DNA of 64,000 nt from Pseudomonas mucoides (GCF_015461845.1 NZ_JACOPW010000008.1:186001-250000); one strand, 5' to 3'; positions 32,855-42,041 are shown, counted from the stretch's first letter. Translations and numbers: made by a program. Notes: generated by a model not told the origin, from the letters alone.

Positions 32855-35199
32855 GTCAACACCGTCAAGCCGACCAGACACCTGTTCCTCGTTACAAGCC
32901 TTACAAAGGTCCGGCCGGTGGTTGGGGCGCGCTGGCCAGCGTTGCCCGGGCCTGGTTAACCAGCGACAACGCGCTGAAAAACCTGCGCATGATGCTCAAG
33001 ACCAACAAGAACGGTGGGTTCGACTGCCCGGGTTGCGCCTGGGGCGATTCCAAGGAAGCCGGCATGGTGGCGTTCTGCGAGAACGGCGCCAAAGCGGTGA
33101 ACTGGGAAGCGACCAAACGCCGTGTCGATGGTGCGTTTTTCGCCAAGCACAGCGTCAGTTCGTTGCTGGAACAAAGTGATTACTGGCTCGAGTACCAGGG
33201 CCGTTTGACCGAGCCGATGTGCTACGACGCCGACACCGATCGCTACAAGCCGATCAGTTGGGAAGCCGCGTTCGCCTTGATCGCCAAGCATTTGCAGGGC
33301 CTGTCGAGCCCGAACCAGGCCGAGTTCTACACCTCGGGCCGCGCCAGCAACGAAGCGGCGTACCTCTATCAATTGTTCGTGCGCACTTACGGCACCAACA
33401 ACTTCCCCGACTGCTCGAACATGTGCCACGAGGCCAGCGGTGTGGCATTGGCGCAGAGCGTTGGCGTCGGCAAAGGCACCGTGACCTTCGACGACTTCGA
33501 ACATGCCGATGCAATTTTCGTCTGGGGCCAGAACCCCGGCACCAACCACCCGCGAATGCTCGAACCACTGCGCGAAGCGGTGAAACGCGGTGCGCAGGTG
33601 GTGTGTATCAACCCGCTCAAAGAGCGCGGCCTGGAACGCTTCCAGCATCCGCAACACCCGATCGAAATGCTCACCAACGGCGACAAACCAACCAATACCG
33701 CGTACTTCCGTCCGGCATTGGGCGGCGACATGGCAATCATGCGCGGCATGGCGAAGTTTCTGCTGCAGTGGGAACGCGATGCGCAGAAGGCCGGAGAGCC
33801 TGCAGTGTTCGACCACGACTTCCTCAACGAACACAGCGCCAATGTCCTGGAATACCTGGCTGCCGTCGACGATACGCCGTGGGAGCAGATCGTCGAACAG
33901 TCCGGCCTGCCTCTGGTGGAGATCGAGCAAGCGGCGCGTATGTACGTCAAGGCCAAGAACGTGATCATGTGCTGGGCGATGGGCATCACCCAGCACCGCC
34001 ATTCGGTGGCGACCATCCAGGAAATCGCCAACCTGATGCTGCTGCGCGGCAACATCGGCCGACCGGGCGCCGGTCTGTGCCCGGTGCGTGGCCACAGTAA
34101 CGTGCAGGGCGACCGGACCATGGGCATCAACGAGCGTCCGCCGGTGGCGTTCCTCGATTCGCTGGAGCGTCGCTTCCGGTTCAAGGTGCCGCGTGACAAT
34201 GGCCACAACGTCGTCGAAGCGATTCACGCCATGGCCGACGGTCGCTCCAAAGTGTTCATCGGCCTGGGTGGCAACTTCGCCCAGGCCACGCCGGACAGCT
34301 CGCGCACTTTCCAGGCGTTGAGCAATTGCGACCTGACCGTGCAAATCAGCACCAAGCTTAACCGCAGCCATTTGGCCCACGGCAAAGAGGCGCTGATCCT
34401 GCCGTGCCTGGGCCGTACCGACATCGACATCCAGACCGAAGGCCCGCAAGCGGTGACCGTGGAAGACTCGTTCAGCATGGTCCACGCCTCCAACGGCCAG
34501 TTGCAGGCGCTGTCGAACCAGATGCGCTCGGAGCCGTCGATCATTGCCGGCATCGCCGCCGCCACGCTGGGCAGCAAACCGGTGGACTGGAACTGGCTGG
34601 TGGCCGATTACGACCGTATCCGCGACCTGATCGCCGACACGATCCCGGGCTTCCGGGACTTCAACGAGAAGATCAAGAATCCGGGCGGTTTCTACCTCGG
34701 CAACAGTGCCGGTGCACGCAAGTGGAATACCCCGTCGGGGCGCGCGAATTTCCGTCCAAACGTCTTGCCCAAAGACCTGGTGCACGAACGCACCCGCGCG
34801 ACGGGCGTGTTGCCGGATCTGATCATGCAGTCGATGCGTTCCCACGATCAGTACAACACCACGATTTATGGTCTTGATGACCGTTACCGTGGCGTAAAGG
34901 GTCAGCGCGATGTGTTGTTTGTGAACGAAGCCGACATCATTCGCCTGGGTTTCAAGCCGGGGCAGAAGGCTGACATCGTTTCGATCTGGGATGACGGGCG
35001 TGAGCGGCGCGTGAAGGGTTTCACGTTGTTGGCGTTTGATATTCCGGCGGGGCAAGCGGCCGCTTACTACCCGGAAGTGAACCCGCTAGTGCCGCTGGAA
35101 AGCATCGGGGATGGCAGCCATACGCCAACGTCGAAGTTTGTGGCGATCCGGTTGGAAATGGCGAGTGAGACTGGATTGATCTTGGCCAAGTCGGCTTAA
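32851..35199 (+). CDS. FdhF/YdeP-family molybdopterin oxidoreductase
   Basis: 782 residues from a GTG at 32851 that overlaps the fdhD stop; a longer frame in fdhD is not credible. N-terminal GGFDCPGCAWG is the atypical Cys pair of the YdeP group instead of a full iron-sulfur motif. Cofactor regions are ASNEAAYLYQLFVRTYGTNN, FVWGQNPGTNHPRM and a C-terminal VPRDN/MSIWDD-type cap domain. There is no in-frame selenocysteine TGA. It is soluble, without signal. Formate may be a substrate, but YdeP relatives are poorly characterised. Confidence 0.9.
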   Translation: MSQHRQADQTPVPRYKPYKGPAGGWGALASVARAWLTSDNALKNLRMMLKTNKNGGFDCPGCAWGDSKEAGMVAFCENGAKAVNWEATKRRVDGAFFAKHSVSSLLEQSDYWLEYQGRLTEPMCYDADTDRYKPISWEAAFALIAKHLQGLSSPNQAEFYTSGRASNEAAYLYQLFVRTYGTNNFPDCSNMCHEASGVALAQSVGVGKGTVTFDDFEHADAIFVWGQNPGTNHPRMLEPLREAVKRGAQVVCINPLKERGLERFQHPQHPIEMLTNGDKPTNTAYFRPALGGDMAIMRGMAKFLLQWERDAQKAGEPAVFDHDFLNEHSANVLEYLAAVDDTPWEQIVEQSGLPLVEIEQAARMYVKAKNVIMCWAMGITQHRHSVATIQEIANLMLLRGNIGRPGAGLCPVRGHSNVQGDRTMGINERPPVAFLDSLERRFRFKVPRDNGHNVVEAIHAMADGRSKVFIGLGGNFAQATPDSSRTFQALSNCDLTVQISTKLNRSHLAHGKEALILPCLGRTDIDIQTEGPQAVTVEDSFSMVHASNGQLQALSNQMRSEPSIIAGIAAATLGSKPVDWNWLVADYDRIRDLIADTIPGFRDFNEKIKNPGGFYLGNSAGARKWNTPSGRANFRPNVLPKDLVHERTRATGVLPDLIMQSMRSHDQYNTTIYGLDDRYRGVKGQRDVLFVNEADIIRLGFKPGQKADIVSIWDDGRERRVKGFTLLAFDIPAGQAAAYYPEVNPLVPLESIGDGSHTPTSKFVAIRLEMASETGLILAKSA

Positions 35200-35217
35200 C
35201 GTTTCGTCTGTTCTACC

Positions 35218-35302
35218 GCTATCGCGAGCAGGCTCACTTCTACAGGGGAATTTGTGTTCAACACAGATCCATCGCAGGATGTGAGCCTGCTCGCGGTGGC
35301 GA
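35218..35302. repeat. REP palindrome pair
   Basis: ATCGCGAGCAGGCTCAC and the inverted GTGAGCCTGCTCGCGG flank a 60-base middle. This is the usual REPIN arrangement. Confidence 0.75.
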
Positions 35303-35349
35303 TCTCAAACTAAATACATATTCCGGACCAACCACTTTCCAATCGCCCA

Positions 35350-35432
35350 CAAAAAAGGCCGTTTCTATAAAGAAACGGCCTGCCCGAAGTAACTAAAGAC
35401 CGGCGAAAAACAGTTAAGTTCCGTCTAAAAAA
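35350..35432 (-). ncRNA. Candidate small RNA on the minus strand
   Basis: On the minus strand GGCCGTTTC-TTTATA-GAAACGGCC is followed by six Ts, a good terminator, yet no minus-strand gene reads into it. Seven bases before position 35432 there is TATAAG as a minus-strand -10 box, giving an 83-base transcript with two ACTGTTTTT segments. The gene-free stretch 35200-35538 otherwise holds only the REP pair. I cannot match it to a named sRNA. Confidence 0.35.
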
Positions 35433-35538
35433 CAGTAACTTATAGAAATGTGCTGAAGTCGTGTTACTCGTCGGATTTCGATTGTCACCGCCCCGACACA
35501 GCCTCAGGATCGCGCCGTCATCCCCTTGAGGTTCCTCC

Positions 35539-36027
35539 ATGAAGTTCTCCTCGATTCTCTTGTTGTCCCTTGGCTTGTTCAGTGGCCTTGCTTCTGCTGG
35601 CGGCACCACCGAAGCAGGTGTGGGCGGCGCATTGGGCGGGGTTCTTGGCTCGGTCGTCGGTCAATCGCTGGGCGGTAATACTGGTTCCACCATCGGCGCG
35701 GCGCTGGGCGGCGCGGGTGGTAGCGCCGTCGGCGCAAACAAACACAGCCGTGGCGAAGCCGCCATCGGTGGTGCGCTGGGCGCAGCAGGCGGTAACGTGG
35801 TCGGCCGCAGCATGGGCGGCACCACCGGCAGCCTGATCGGCTCCGCAGCAGGTGGCGGCGCCGGTGGCGCGCTGGGTAACTACATGGGCAACAAATACGA
35901 TGATGAGGGCGACAACGATAGTCGCTCCTATCGTGGTCATGGTGATCGTGGCTACTACCGTGACGGCCACCCAGGCCGCGGTCATGCCTATGGCCACCGT
36001 AAGCATCACCATCGCTATCGCGACTGA
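35539..36027 (+). CDS. Glycine-zipper exported protein
   Basis: 162 residues. Signal peptide MKFSSILLLSLGLFSGLASA, cleaved after Ala20. A central block of Gly-zipper repeats (GGALGGVLGSVVGQSLGG, then several GG.LG..GG units) forms membrane-inserting helices. The C-terminal 45 residues are His/Arg/Gly-rich (GHAYGHRKHHHRYRD) and could bind metal or polyanions. Similar YMGG-like proteins occur widely in pseudomonads, without a fixed role. The start has GAGG upstream. Confidence 0.85.
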   Translation: MKFSSILLLSLGLFSGLASAGGTTEAGVGGALGGVLGSVVGQSLGGNTGSTIGAALGGAGGSAVGANKHSRGEAAIGGALGAAGGNVVGRSMGGTTGSLIGSAAGGGAGGALGNYMGNKYDDEGDNDSRSYRGHGDRGYYRDGHPGRGHAYGHRKHHHRYRD

Positions 36028-36057
36028 GGCTTCCATCGCCTCGTTGGCCGGTACATA

Positions 36058-36089
36058 AAAATCGCAGCCCTAGGGCTGCGATTTTTTTT
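36058..36089. terminator. Bidirectional terminator
   Basis: AAATCGCAGCCC / GGGCTGCGATTT with an AT-rich tail on each side, between convergent glycine-zipper and thioesterase genes. Confidence 0.88.
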
Positions 36090-36096
36090 GCCTGGT

Positions 36097-36516
36097 TTAC
36101 ACCACCAGGCGCTCCAGCGCCTCACGCAATCCTGACGGAATCGATACAGGCTGAGTCGAAGCACGATCGACAAACACATGCACAAAACGCCCGGCCGCGC
36201 AGGCTTCGTCTTCCCCTTGCTTGAACACCGCCAATTCGTATTGCACTGAACTGTTGCCGAGCTTGCCGACCCGCAGGCCGATCTCGATCCGGTCCGGAAA
36301 GGCGATGGATGCAAAGTAATCGCACGCTGAACTCACGACAAAACCCACCACCTCGCCGTCATGGATATCCAGACCACCGACGTCGATCAGGTAGGTGTTC
36401 ACCGCCGTGTCGAAGAAGCTGTAGTAGGTGACGTTGTTGACGTGACCGTAAGCGTCGTTGTCGTGCCAGCGCGTGGTGATCGGCTGGAAGTGCGGGTAGT
36501 CGGTGCGTTGGTTCAT
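36097..36516 (-). CDS. Acyl-CoA thioesterase, 4HBT family
   Basis: 139 residues. Hotdog fold with the catalytic Asp in TRWHDNDAYGHVNNVTYYSFFD and the FADRIEIGLRVG-type strand that follows. Similar to YbgC-like acyl-CoA thioesterases. Starts 30 bases after the dehydrogenase gene ends and reads in the same direction, so both may form an acyl-CoA operon. The acyl specificity is unknown. Confidence 0.9.
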   Translation of the reverse strand: MNQRTDYPHFQPITTRWHDNDAYGHVNNVTYYSFFDTAVNTYLIDVGGLDIHDGEVVGFVVSSACDYFASIAFPDRIEIGLRVGKLGNSSVQYELAVFKQGEDEACAAGRFVHVFVDRASTQPVSIPSGLREALERLVV

Positions 36517-36546
36517 GCGCAGCTCTCGTCTGGAAGTGGCTGAAGT

Positions 36547-37773
36547 CTACCGATCCGCAAAGCCTTTACCCACTGCTGCCAGCTCACCGATCAAGCGTGC
36601 CGGCTTCCAGTGGTCGCCCTGCCGGGTTTCCAGGGCCATCAAGCGCTGGTGGATGTCTGCCAGGCCTTGCTGATCCGCCCAGGCCATTGGCCCGCCCTTC
36701 GCCGCCGGGAAGCCGTAGCCGTTGAGGTACACCAGATCGATATCGTGCGCTGACTGCGCAATGCCTTCCTGAAGGATCTTCGCCCCTTCGTTGACCAGTG
36801 CCAGCAAGCAACGCTCCAAAATCTCCTCAGCACTGATCTCACGACGCTGGAAGCCCAATCCTTCGCTGACCTGCAGCACCAGCGCATCGACTTCCACATC
36901 GTGCTCGGCCTGACGGCTGCCGGGCTCGTAGTGGTAATAACCGTTGCCACTCTTCTGACCGAAACGCCCGAGTTCGCACAGCCGGTTGTCCACTTGAACC
37001 TCCGGTGCATCCTGGCCTGTACCCGCCAGTTCGCGAGCGCGCCACCCGAGGTCGACGCCCACCACGTCGTACATGCGAAACGGCCCCATGGCGAAACCAA
37101 ACCCTTGCAGCGCCGCATCCACTTGATACGGATAAGCGCCCTCCAGCAGCATTTTGCGTGCTTCGAGCACATAGGTATTGAGCATGCGGTTGCCGATGAA
37201 ACCGTCGCAGTTGCCCGCCACCACGCTGACCTTGCCCATGCGCTTGCCTAGCGCCAATGCCGCATCAAGCACCGCCGGTGCAGTCTGGGCGCCACGGACG
37301 ACTTCCAGCAGCTTCATGATGTGGGCCGGGCTGAAGAAGTGCAGGCCCAGCACTTGCTGCGGACGGCGAGTGGCGGCGGCAATGGCGTCGATATCCAGCG
37401 CCGATGTATTACTCGCCAGAATCGCTTCGGGTTTGAGCAGACCGTCCAGCTCGCGGAAAATTTTCTGTTTCAGCTCTAGGTTTTCGTACACCGCCTCGAT
37501 CACCAGATCGACCCCGCGGATCGCAGCGTAATCCGCCGCTGCGGTCACACGCGCAGTGCGTGCATCGGCCTCGGCCTGATCGATACGCCCTTGTCGCACA
37601 TTGTGAGCGTTGGTTTCGGCCACGGTGGCCAGCGCCTGTTCAAGCATCTGCGGATTGTTATCCACCCACTGCACCGGCACCCCGGCGTTGGCCAGGCACA
37701 TGACAATGCCACGGCCCATGGTGCCCGCTCCGATGACGGCGGCGCGCTGAATATTGAATGGCGTCTGGCTCAT
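36547..37773 (-). CDS. 3-hydroxyacyl-CoA dehydrogenase
   Basis: 408 residues from MSQTPFNIQ (37773), supported by AAGAGAG upstream; the frame extends to 37863 without support. Rossmann domain VIGAGTMGRGIVMC, the family catalytic His in LGLHFFSPAHIMKLLE with Glu, Asn in CDGFIGNRML. Domain order is NAD-binding then two C-terminal helical halves, without a crotonase domain, so it is a stand-alone enzyme. The neighbouring thioesterase fits fatty-acyl or aromatic-acyl degradation. Confidence 0.92.
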   Translation of the reverse strand: MSQTPFNIQRAAVIGAGTMGRGIVMCLANAGVPVQWVDNNPQMLEQALATVAETNAHNVRQGRIDQAEADARTARVTAAADYAAIRGVDLVIEAVYENLELKQKIFRELDGLLKPEAILASNTSALDIDAIAAATRRPQQVLGLHFFSPAHIMKLLEVVRGAQTAPAVLDAALALGKRMGKVSVVAGNCDGFIGNRMLNTYVLEARKMLLEGAYPYQVDAALQGFGFAMGPFRMYDVVGVDLGWRARELAGTGQDAPEVQVDNRLCELGRFGQKSGNGYYHYEPGSRQAEHDVEVDALVLQVSEGLGFQRREISAEEILERCLLALVNEGAKILQEGIAQSAHDIDLVYLNGYGFPAAKGGPMAWADQQGLADIHQRLMALETRQGDHWKPARLIGELAAVGKGFADR

Positions 37774-37876
37774 GATGTGCTCTCTTGTTGGCGACCCAAA
37801 GACAGCCCCCACCATAGTCAGCCATCGCGGTTTTTTGAAATTTATTCCTGTGATGAGCAACATTCAGCGGATGGAT

Positions 37877-39811
37877 CTACGCCGGCAAATGCACCTCGAC
37901 CCAACTGCGCACCTCGGCATACGGATAATCTTCCAGCGCCGCAAACCCGGAAATCGCCCGAGCCTTCAGCTTGGTAAACAGCGGCACGCTGATCCCGCAC
38001 AGGAAACGCGTCAGCCGTTCCGCCGAAGGAACGTTGCCGGTGTGTTGTTCGTGCCTGTGGATAAAATCACCGCACAGCACTTCGAAATTTTTATCCACAA
38101 GCGCCGGCAATTCCGGCGGCGCAGGCAACCGCGCCACATCACCGTGACACACCGAGCAATGCCCGCATTGCCGAGGCGCGTTTTCGTCGCCGAAATACTC
38201 GGCCAGGCGATAACCCAGGCAGTGATCTGTGGCGAACAGATCCAGCATGGCGTGAATCCGGGCGATCTCGGTACGTTCATGTTGGGTGAAATAAGCATGC
38301 AGTTCGGCACTGAGGGCCTGACTGTCGAAGCTCGTTTGCAGCAGGCTGTAGACCTCGGTCATCTGCTTGCTTTCAAGCTCGACCCAACCCTTCTCCTGGA
38401 AATAATCCAGTGCCTTGACCACCCGATCGCGCTCCGCCTGATGCTGCTCGTACAGCGCATCGAAGTTCACCGTGGCCCAGGTTCGCGCGCGGCTGGAGGT
38501 CTGGATAATCGCGGCGACGAAGTCCTTGCGCTCACCTTCGAAGCGCGCGAGCAAGGCTTCCGGTTCTTGCAAATACTTGAACCGATATTCGGCGTAGTAG
38601 GCGTAGCGCGGGGCAATCAAACCGCGCAGTTCCAGTTGGACCAGCAAGGTCTTGAGCGGCAATTGGCGAATGTTGCTTTGATCGGCTAACGGCCCCAATA
38701 AAAACTCCCACTGCCCCTCAGGCGCGGCGGCGAGCATTTCATCGAGCACACAGTGGATCCCGTCCAGCTCGGGCGTGTCACCGTAGACGAAGTTTTCCAG
38801 CACGTTGAGGCTGTCGCGGTTAGCCAGCACCAGGCAATCGGAGGGCTGCCCGTCGCGCCCGGCGCGGCCGATCTCCTGACTGTAGTTTTCGATGGATTTG
38901 GGCAGGTCGAAATGCACCACGTTGCGGATGTCGCTTTTATCGATCCCCATGCCAAACGCAATGGTGGCAACGATGCAATTGGACTGCCCGGCCATGAAGC
39001 GCTTTTGTATGCCTTCCCGCTGATCGTGAGGCAAACCGGCGTGATAGGCCTCAGCCAGAATGCCGTTGCGCCCTAAGTGTTCGGCGATATGCTCAGCGGT
39101 TTTTTGCAAGGTGACATAGACGATGCTCGGCTGATGGGGGCGTTCGCTCATCCATTCAACCAGGCGTCGGCGTTTGTCCTGACCGCGTACGGGCTCGACT
39201 AACAAATTGAGGTTTGGCCGGTAGAAACCCGTGGTCACGACATCGTCCGGGGCAATGGCGAATTTGGCCTGCATGTCGGCGATTACCTTGGGCGTCGCAG
39301 TCGCGGTCAGCAGCAGTGCCTGCGGGATATTGAACTGACGCTGGTAGTCGGGCAGCTTGAGGTAGTCGGGGCGGAAGTTGTGGCCCCACTCCGAAATGCA
39401 GTGCGCCTCGTCCACCACCAGCAGCGAGATGGGGACTTGCTGCAGGAAGTTGCGGAAGCGCTCGTTCTTCAGGCGCTCCACGGAAATCATCAAGATCTTC
39501 AACTCGCCGGACTTGGCCCGAGCCATCACATCGCTGGCGTCATCGCGACTCTGCGCCGAATCGATACTGCCCGCCGCAATACCGTGGCGTTGCAGGAACG
39601 CCAGTTGATCCTGCATCAACGCCAGCAACGGAGACACCACCAGCGTGAGGTGCGGCAGCAACAAGGCTGGCAGCTGATAGCAAAGAGATTTGCCCGAGCC
39701 GGTGGGAAAAATCGCCGCCGCCGAGCGCCCGGCCAACACCGCGCTGACTGCCGCCTCCTGACCGGGACGAAACTGTGGATAACCGAAAACCTGTTCCAGG
39801 GTGTTGTGCAT
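37877..39811 (-). CDS. recQ: RecQ-family ATP-dependent DNA helicase
   Basis: 644 residues. Helicase motifs I (FPTGSGKSLCYQL), II (VVDEAHCISEWGH) and VI (QEIGRAGRDGQPSDCL) are intact, and the zinc-binding Cys cluster is present (CLGYRLAEYF...CGHCSVC). An HRDC domain is not evident at the C-terminus, where a WH-like tail remains. It unwinds branched DNA in recombination and repair. Shorter than the main Pseudomonas RecQ as I recall it, so it may be a second paralogue. Confidence 0.88.
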   Translation of the reverse strand: MHNTLEQVFGYPQFRPGQEAAVSAVLAGRSAAAIFPTGSGKSLCYQLPALLLPHLTLVVSPLLALMQDQLAFLQRHGIAAGSIDSAQSRDDASDVMARAKSGELKILMISVERLKNERFRNFLQQVPISLLVVDEAHCISEWGHNFRPDYLKLPDYQRQFNIPQALLLTATATPKVIADMQAKFAIAPDDVVTTGFYRPNLNLLVEPVRGQDKRRRLVEWMSERPHQPSIVYVTLQKTAEHIAEHLGRNGILAEAYHAGLPHDQREGIQKRFMAGQSNCIVATIAFGMGIDKSDIRNVVHFDLPKSIENYSQEIGRAGRDGQPSDCLVLANRDSLNVLENFVYGDTPELDGIHCVLDEMLAAAPEGQWEFLLGPLADQSNIRQLPLKTLLVQLELRGLIAPRYAYYAEYRFKYLQEPEALLARFEGERKDFVAAIIQTSSRARTWATVNFDALYEQHQAERDRVVKALDYFQEKGWVELESKQMTEVYSLLQTSFDSQALSAELHAYFTQHERTEIARIHAMLDLFATDHCLGYRLAEYFGDENAPRQCGHCSVCHGDVARLPAPPELPALVDKNFEVLCGDFIHRHEQHTGNVPSAERLTRFLCGISVPLFTKLKARAISGFAALEDYPYAEVRSWVEVHLPA

Positions 39812-40074
39812 AAGCTGTCACTCCGTTGACCGCTGCGAAGCCCAAAGCCTAGCCGGCAAACGCAGCGAGTCGAGAAAAGGTCGGGACCAAAACGATACGG
39901 GATGATACAGCGTCACCCTATGGGGCTTGGCCACAGAATGAAACAAACGAAACACTTTGCTCCTCGCCGTGCCGTTCACTCTGACGGTAAGGTCTTTCTC
40001 GCAAAACAACTGTCCGCGCACTTCACATCACGGCAGGACGCCTGATGGGCGCGGCACTTGAACAAGGAATGACC

Positions 40075-40221
40075 ATGCTCCAAAAATCGACTTTTGCCAT
40101 TGCGCTGATCCTGACTTCCCTGCTGCTGAGTGCCTGCGATGGACCACCTGTGGAGCCACCGTTGCTCGCTACGTGCGACACCCTGGAATGTTCGGCCCAA
40201 CAGGCCTGGCGAACTTCCTGA
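40075..40221 (+). CDS. Small lipoprotein
   Basis: A 48-residue frame: MLQKSTFAIALILTSLLLSAC followed by DGPPVEPPLLATCDTLECS. The LLSAC lipobox after a hydrophobic n-region of correct length is a signal-peptidase II site, so the mature peptide is about 28 residues anchored to a membrane. Start ATG 40075 has AAGGA six bases upstream; ATG 40069 is too close. No family known. Confidence 0.6.
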   Translation: MLQKSTFAIALILTSLLLSACDGPPVEPPLLATCDTLECSAQQAWRTS

Positions 40222-40541
40222 CCACTGCCGGTCAAGTGCCCCGGCTTTTGCTCGCCCACGCAGCATGAGCCGGGCTGATTCCCCTTAAGCGTTGCACAGT
40301 CGTTTTCGAAACGTCCTACAGATTCTGACGAAGTCCCTACCGAGGCTCGAAGCGCTTCGCCTGACAAACCCGTAGGAAATTCGCGTCCAAGGGTATTGCT
40401 GAAAAAAACCTCGGCCCGCACGTAGGCAAAAGGCGACACCCACAGTAAATCCCCTACAAACCCTGTCCATTTGCGCGGTATTGCGAGGCCTGGATGCACG
40501 CCCCTATAGTTTGCCGCGCCGCTGAAAACAGGACGGACCTC
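40222..40541. other. Intergenic region
   Basis: 320 bases between the lipoprotein and the next small gene; no convincing coding frame. A TATAGT box at 40505 with the CCGCTG..CAG element follows it. Confidence 0.5.
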
Positions 40542-40817
40542 ATGCAAGACCGCTATCGCCCACTCAAAACCAGTTACAGCGAAACGCCCGTGTTGGTCAT
40601 CGACACTGACGCAGATCCCCACGAAATACTCGACGCTGCCCGCCAACGCATCCGCGCCGCCAGCGGCCTGCTCGAAACCCTTTATTGCCTGTGCTTTAAA
40701 CAGGCTGATACAGGCGACATTCCCAACATCGTCAATGCGTTGTACCTGCTGACCCAAGACGGCAACGAACTGCTGGAAATTGCCCGGCAACGCCTGCCGA
40801 AAATTACCGCTGGTTAA
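40542..40817 (+). CDS. Small hypothetical protein, tandem paralogue 1
   Basis: 91 residues from the ATG at 40542 (GGACGG upstream). It shares most of its length with the gene at 41099: DRYRPL..., VIDTDADP, IRAASGLLETLYCLCFK, DIPNIVNALYLLTQDG. A mostly helical, cytoplasmic protein of a type multiplied in fluorescent pseudomonads. Family name not recognised. A TATAGT box and a degenerate CCGCTG/CAG hairpin stand upstream. Confidence 0.7.
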   Translation: MQDRYRPLKTSYSETPVLVIDTDADPHEILDAARQRIRAASGLLETLYCLCFKQADTGDIPNIVNALYLLTQDGNELLEIARQRLPKITAG

Positions 40818-40833
40818 TGCCCGGATAAAAATC

Positions 40834-40862
40834 CCTGTGGGAGCCGGGCTTGCCCGCGAGGA
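40834..40862. repeat. Single REP palindrome
   Basis: CTGTGGGAGCCGGGCTTGCC then CGCGAGG; one unit without an obvious inverted partner. Confidence 0.6.
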
Positions 40863-41018
40863 ACGATAACGCGGTGCACCTGAATGCCACCAAACGATAG
40901 ATATTTCGGCTGGGGATAAGTCCGTAGGCAATGCCCTATCAAAGCTTCATCCCGGTCCTACAGCTTCAGATCCCTTGTCGTCTATCGCTGCCCGGTGGCT
41001 CACATCTATAGTCTGACT

Positions 41019-41055
41019 GTCGCTGGCAAATCAGCGGCTCGGGCTTGGTCACCCG
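41019..41055 (+). promoter_or_regulatory. Leader hairpin shared with the DUF3077 leader
   Basis: GTCGCTGGCAAATCAGCGGC then TCGGGCTTGGTCACCCG. The same order, GTCGCTG..CAGCGAC then CGGGCCTGATAACCCG, stands at 9600-9635 before another small gene. A TATAGT sits 12 bases upstream, so it lies at or near a transcript 5' end. Confidence 0.5.
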
Positions 41056-41098
41056 ACAAAGAGAGCTCACATTACCCATTACATATAGGTGTTCTTCA

Positions 41099-41395
41099 GT
41101 GACAACGTTAAATCCTCTTTTTGATCGCTACCGCCCGCTGCAATCCAACCTCACCGATTCCCCGGCCCTTATCATCGACACAGAGGCCAACCCCCAGGAC
41201 ATCTTCGAAGCTGCCATGCAGCGCATCCGAGCCTCCAGCGACCTCCTGAAAACCCTGCACTGCATCTGCTTCAAACACGGCGACGTCGAAGACATCCCCC
41301 ACATTACCCACGCGCTTTACCTGCTGACGCAGGACGGCCTCGACCTGATGCAAGTTGCCCAACAACGCATGATGGGCTGGAAAGCGCCTGCCTGA
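41099..41395 (+). CDS. Small hypothetical protein, tandem paralogue 2
   Basis: 98 residues from a GTG at 41099 (VTTLNPLFDRYRPLQ), with AGG nine bases before; a longer frame from 41045 lies over the leader hairpin. It is a paralogue of the gene at 40542: LIIDTEANPQDIFEAA, IRASSDLLKTLHCICFKHG and ALYLLTQDGLDLM. Tandem duplication is evident. Each copy keeps its own TATAGT promoter-like box. Function unknown. Confidence 0.7.
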   Translation: MTTLNPLFDRYRPLQSNLTDSPALIIDTEANPQDIFEAAMQRIRASSDLLKTLHCICFKHGDVEDIPHITHALYLLTQDGLDLMQVAQQRMMGWKAPA

Positions 41396-41408
41396 CGCTG
41401 TGTAAATA

Positions 41409-41439
41409 GATCGTTCTCACGCTCGATGTGGGAACGATC
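41409..41439. repeat. GATCGTTC-type palindrome
   Basis: GATCGTTCTCACGCTC and its inverse GTGGGAACGATC. The same palindrome family recurs at 57410 and 58884. Confidence 0.65.
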
Positions 41440-41675
41440 ATTGAAACTGGAAATAACCTTGAGCCAATTTTTTGATGAACTGATAGAAAGCGTGCAACAG
41501 ATGAACAAAATCATGCGAGCGGAGCGTCAGCCTTCCCGCGAATTTCATGTCGATGCGTTCCACGTTAAAGAGATCCCCAATCGATCCGCCCTCTGCGACA
41601 GAACAACAGATCCATGCTTCCCCCAAAACCAGACGCCCAATAAGACCCGCGCAAGCCCGACCGGACACCCTCACC

Positions 41676-42041
41676 ATGAACCTCGCCCCTAACTTCCCTG
41701 ATGACCACACCATGCACCTGCTCATGCAGCTGCTGCACGAAGAGCTCGGTCTGCCCGAACGCAAATCTATCAGCCTCACCACCTCGATCAATTTCGACCT
41801 AGGCTGTGACGGTGCCGATGCGCAGCATTTGATGGAAACGCTTGAAGAACAGTTCGCCATCGATTTCATCGACTACGACGCCTATCGCTACTTTCAACCC
41901 GAAGGGTTTGACGTATTCCTCAAGCGCCGCGCAAAGGGTCGCGCCGATAAAGTCCCCCTGACCATCGACATGCTTTACCAAGCAATCAAATCGCAACGAT
42001 GGGAGACAAAAGAAATAGAAGGCATTCAACCGAACTCATAA
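41676..42041 (+). CDS. DUF1493-family protein
   Basis: 121 residues from the ATG at 41676; no strong Shine-Dalgarno sequence. The middle and C-terminal halves match DUF1493: LLHEELGLPERKSISLTTSI, FDLGCDGADAQHLME, and YRYFQPEGFDVFLKRRAKGR. Small, acidic at the N-terminus, cytoplasmic, of unknown role. A second copy of the last 55 residues remains at 44020-44184 beyond hipBA. Confidence 0.75.
   Translation: MNLAPNFPDDHTMHLLMQLLHEELGLPERKSISLTTSINFDLGCDGADAQHLMETLEEQFAIDFIDYDAYRYFQPEGFDVFLKRRAKGRADKVPLTIDMLYQAIKSQRWETKEIEGIQPNS

Noticed and set aside
32956..35055. 699-residue minus-strand frame over the FdhF-like gene
   Set aside because: High-GC antisense shadow; the sense strand carries all molybdoenzyme motifs.
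32851..35199. Selenocysteine form of formate dehydrogenase
   Set aside because: No in-frame TGA interrupts the gene, so no selenocysteine is needed.
40023..40931. 302-residue minus-strand frame
   Set aside because: It spans a small lipoprotein gene, part of the first tandem small-protein gene and a REP unit, with no domain.
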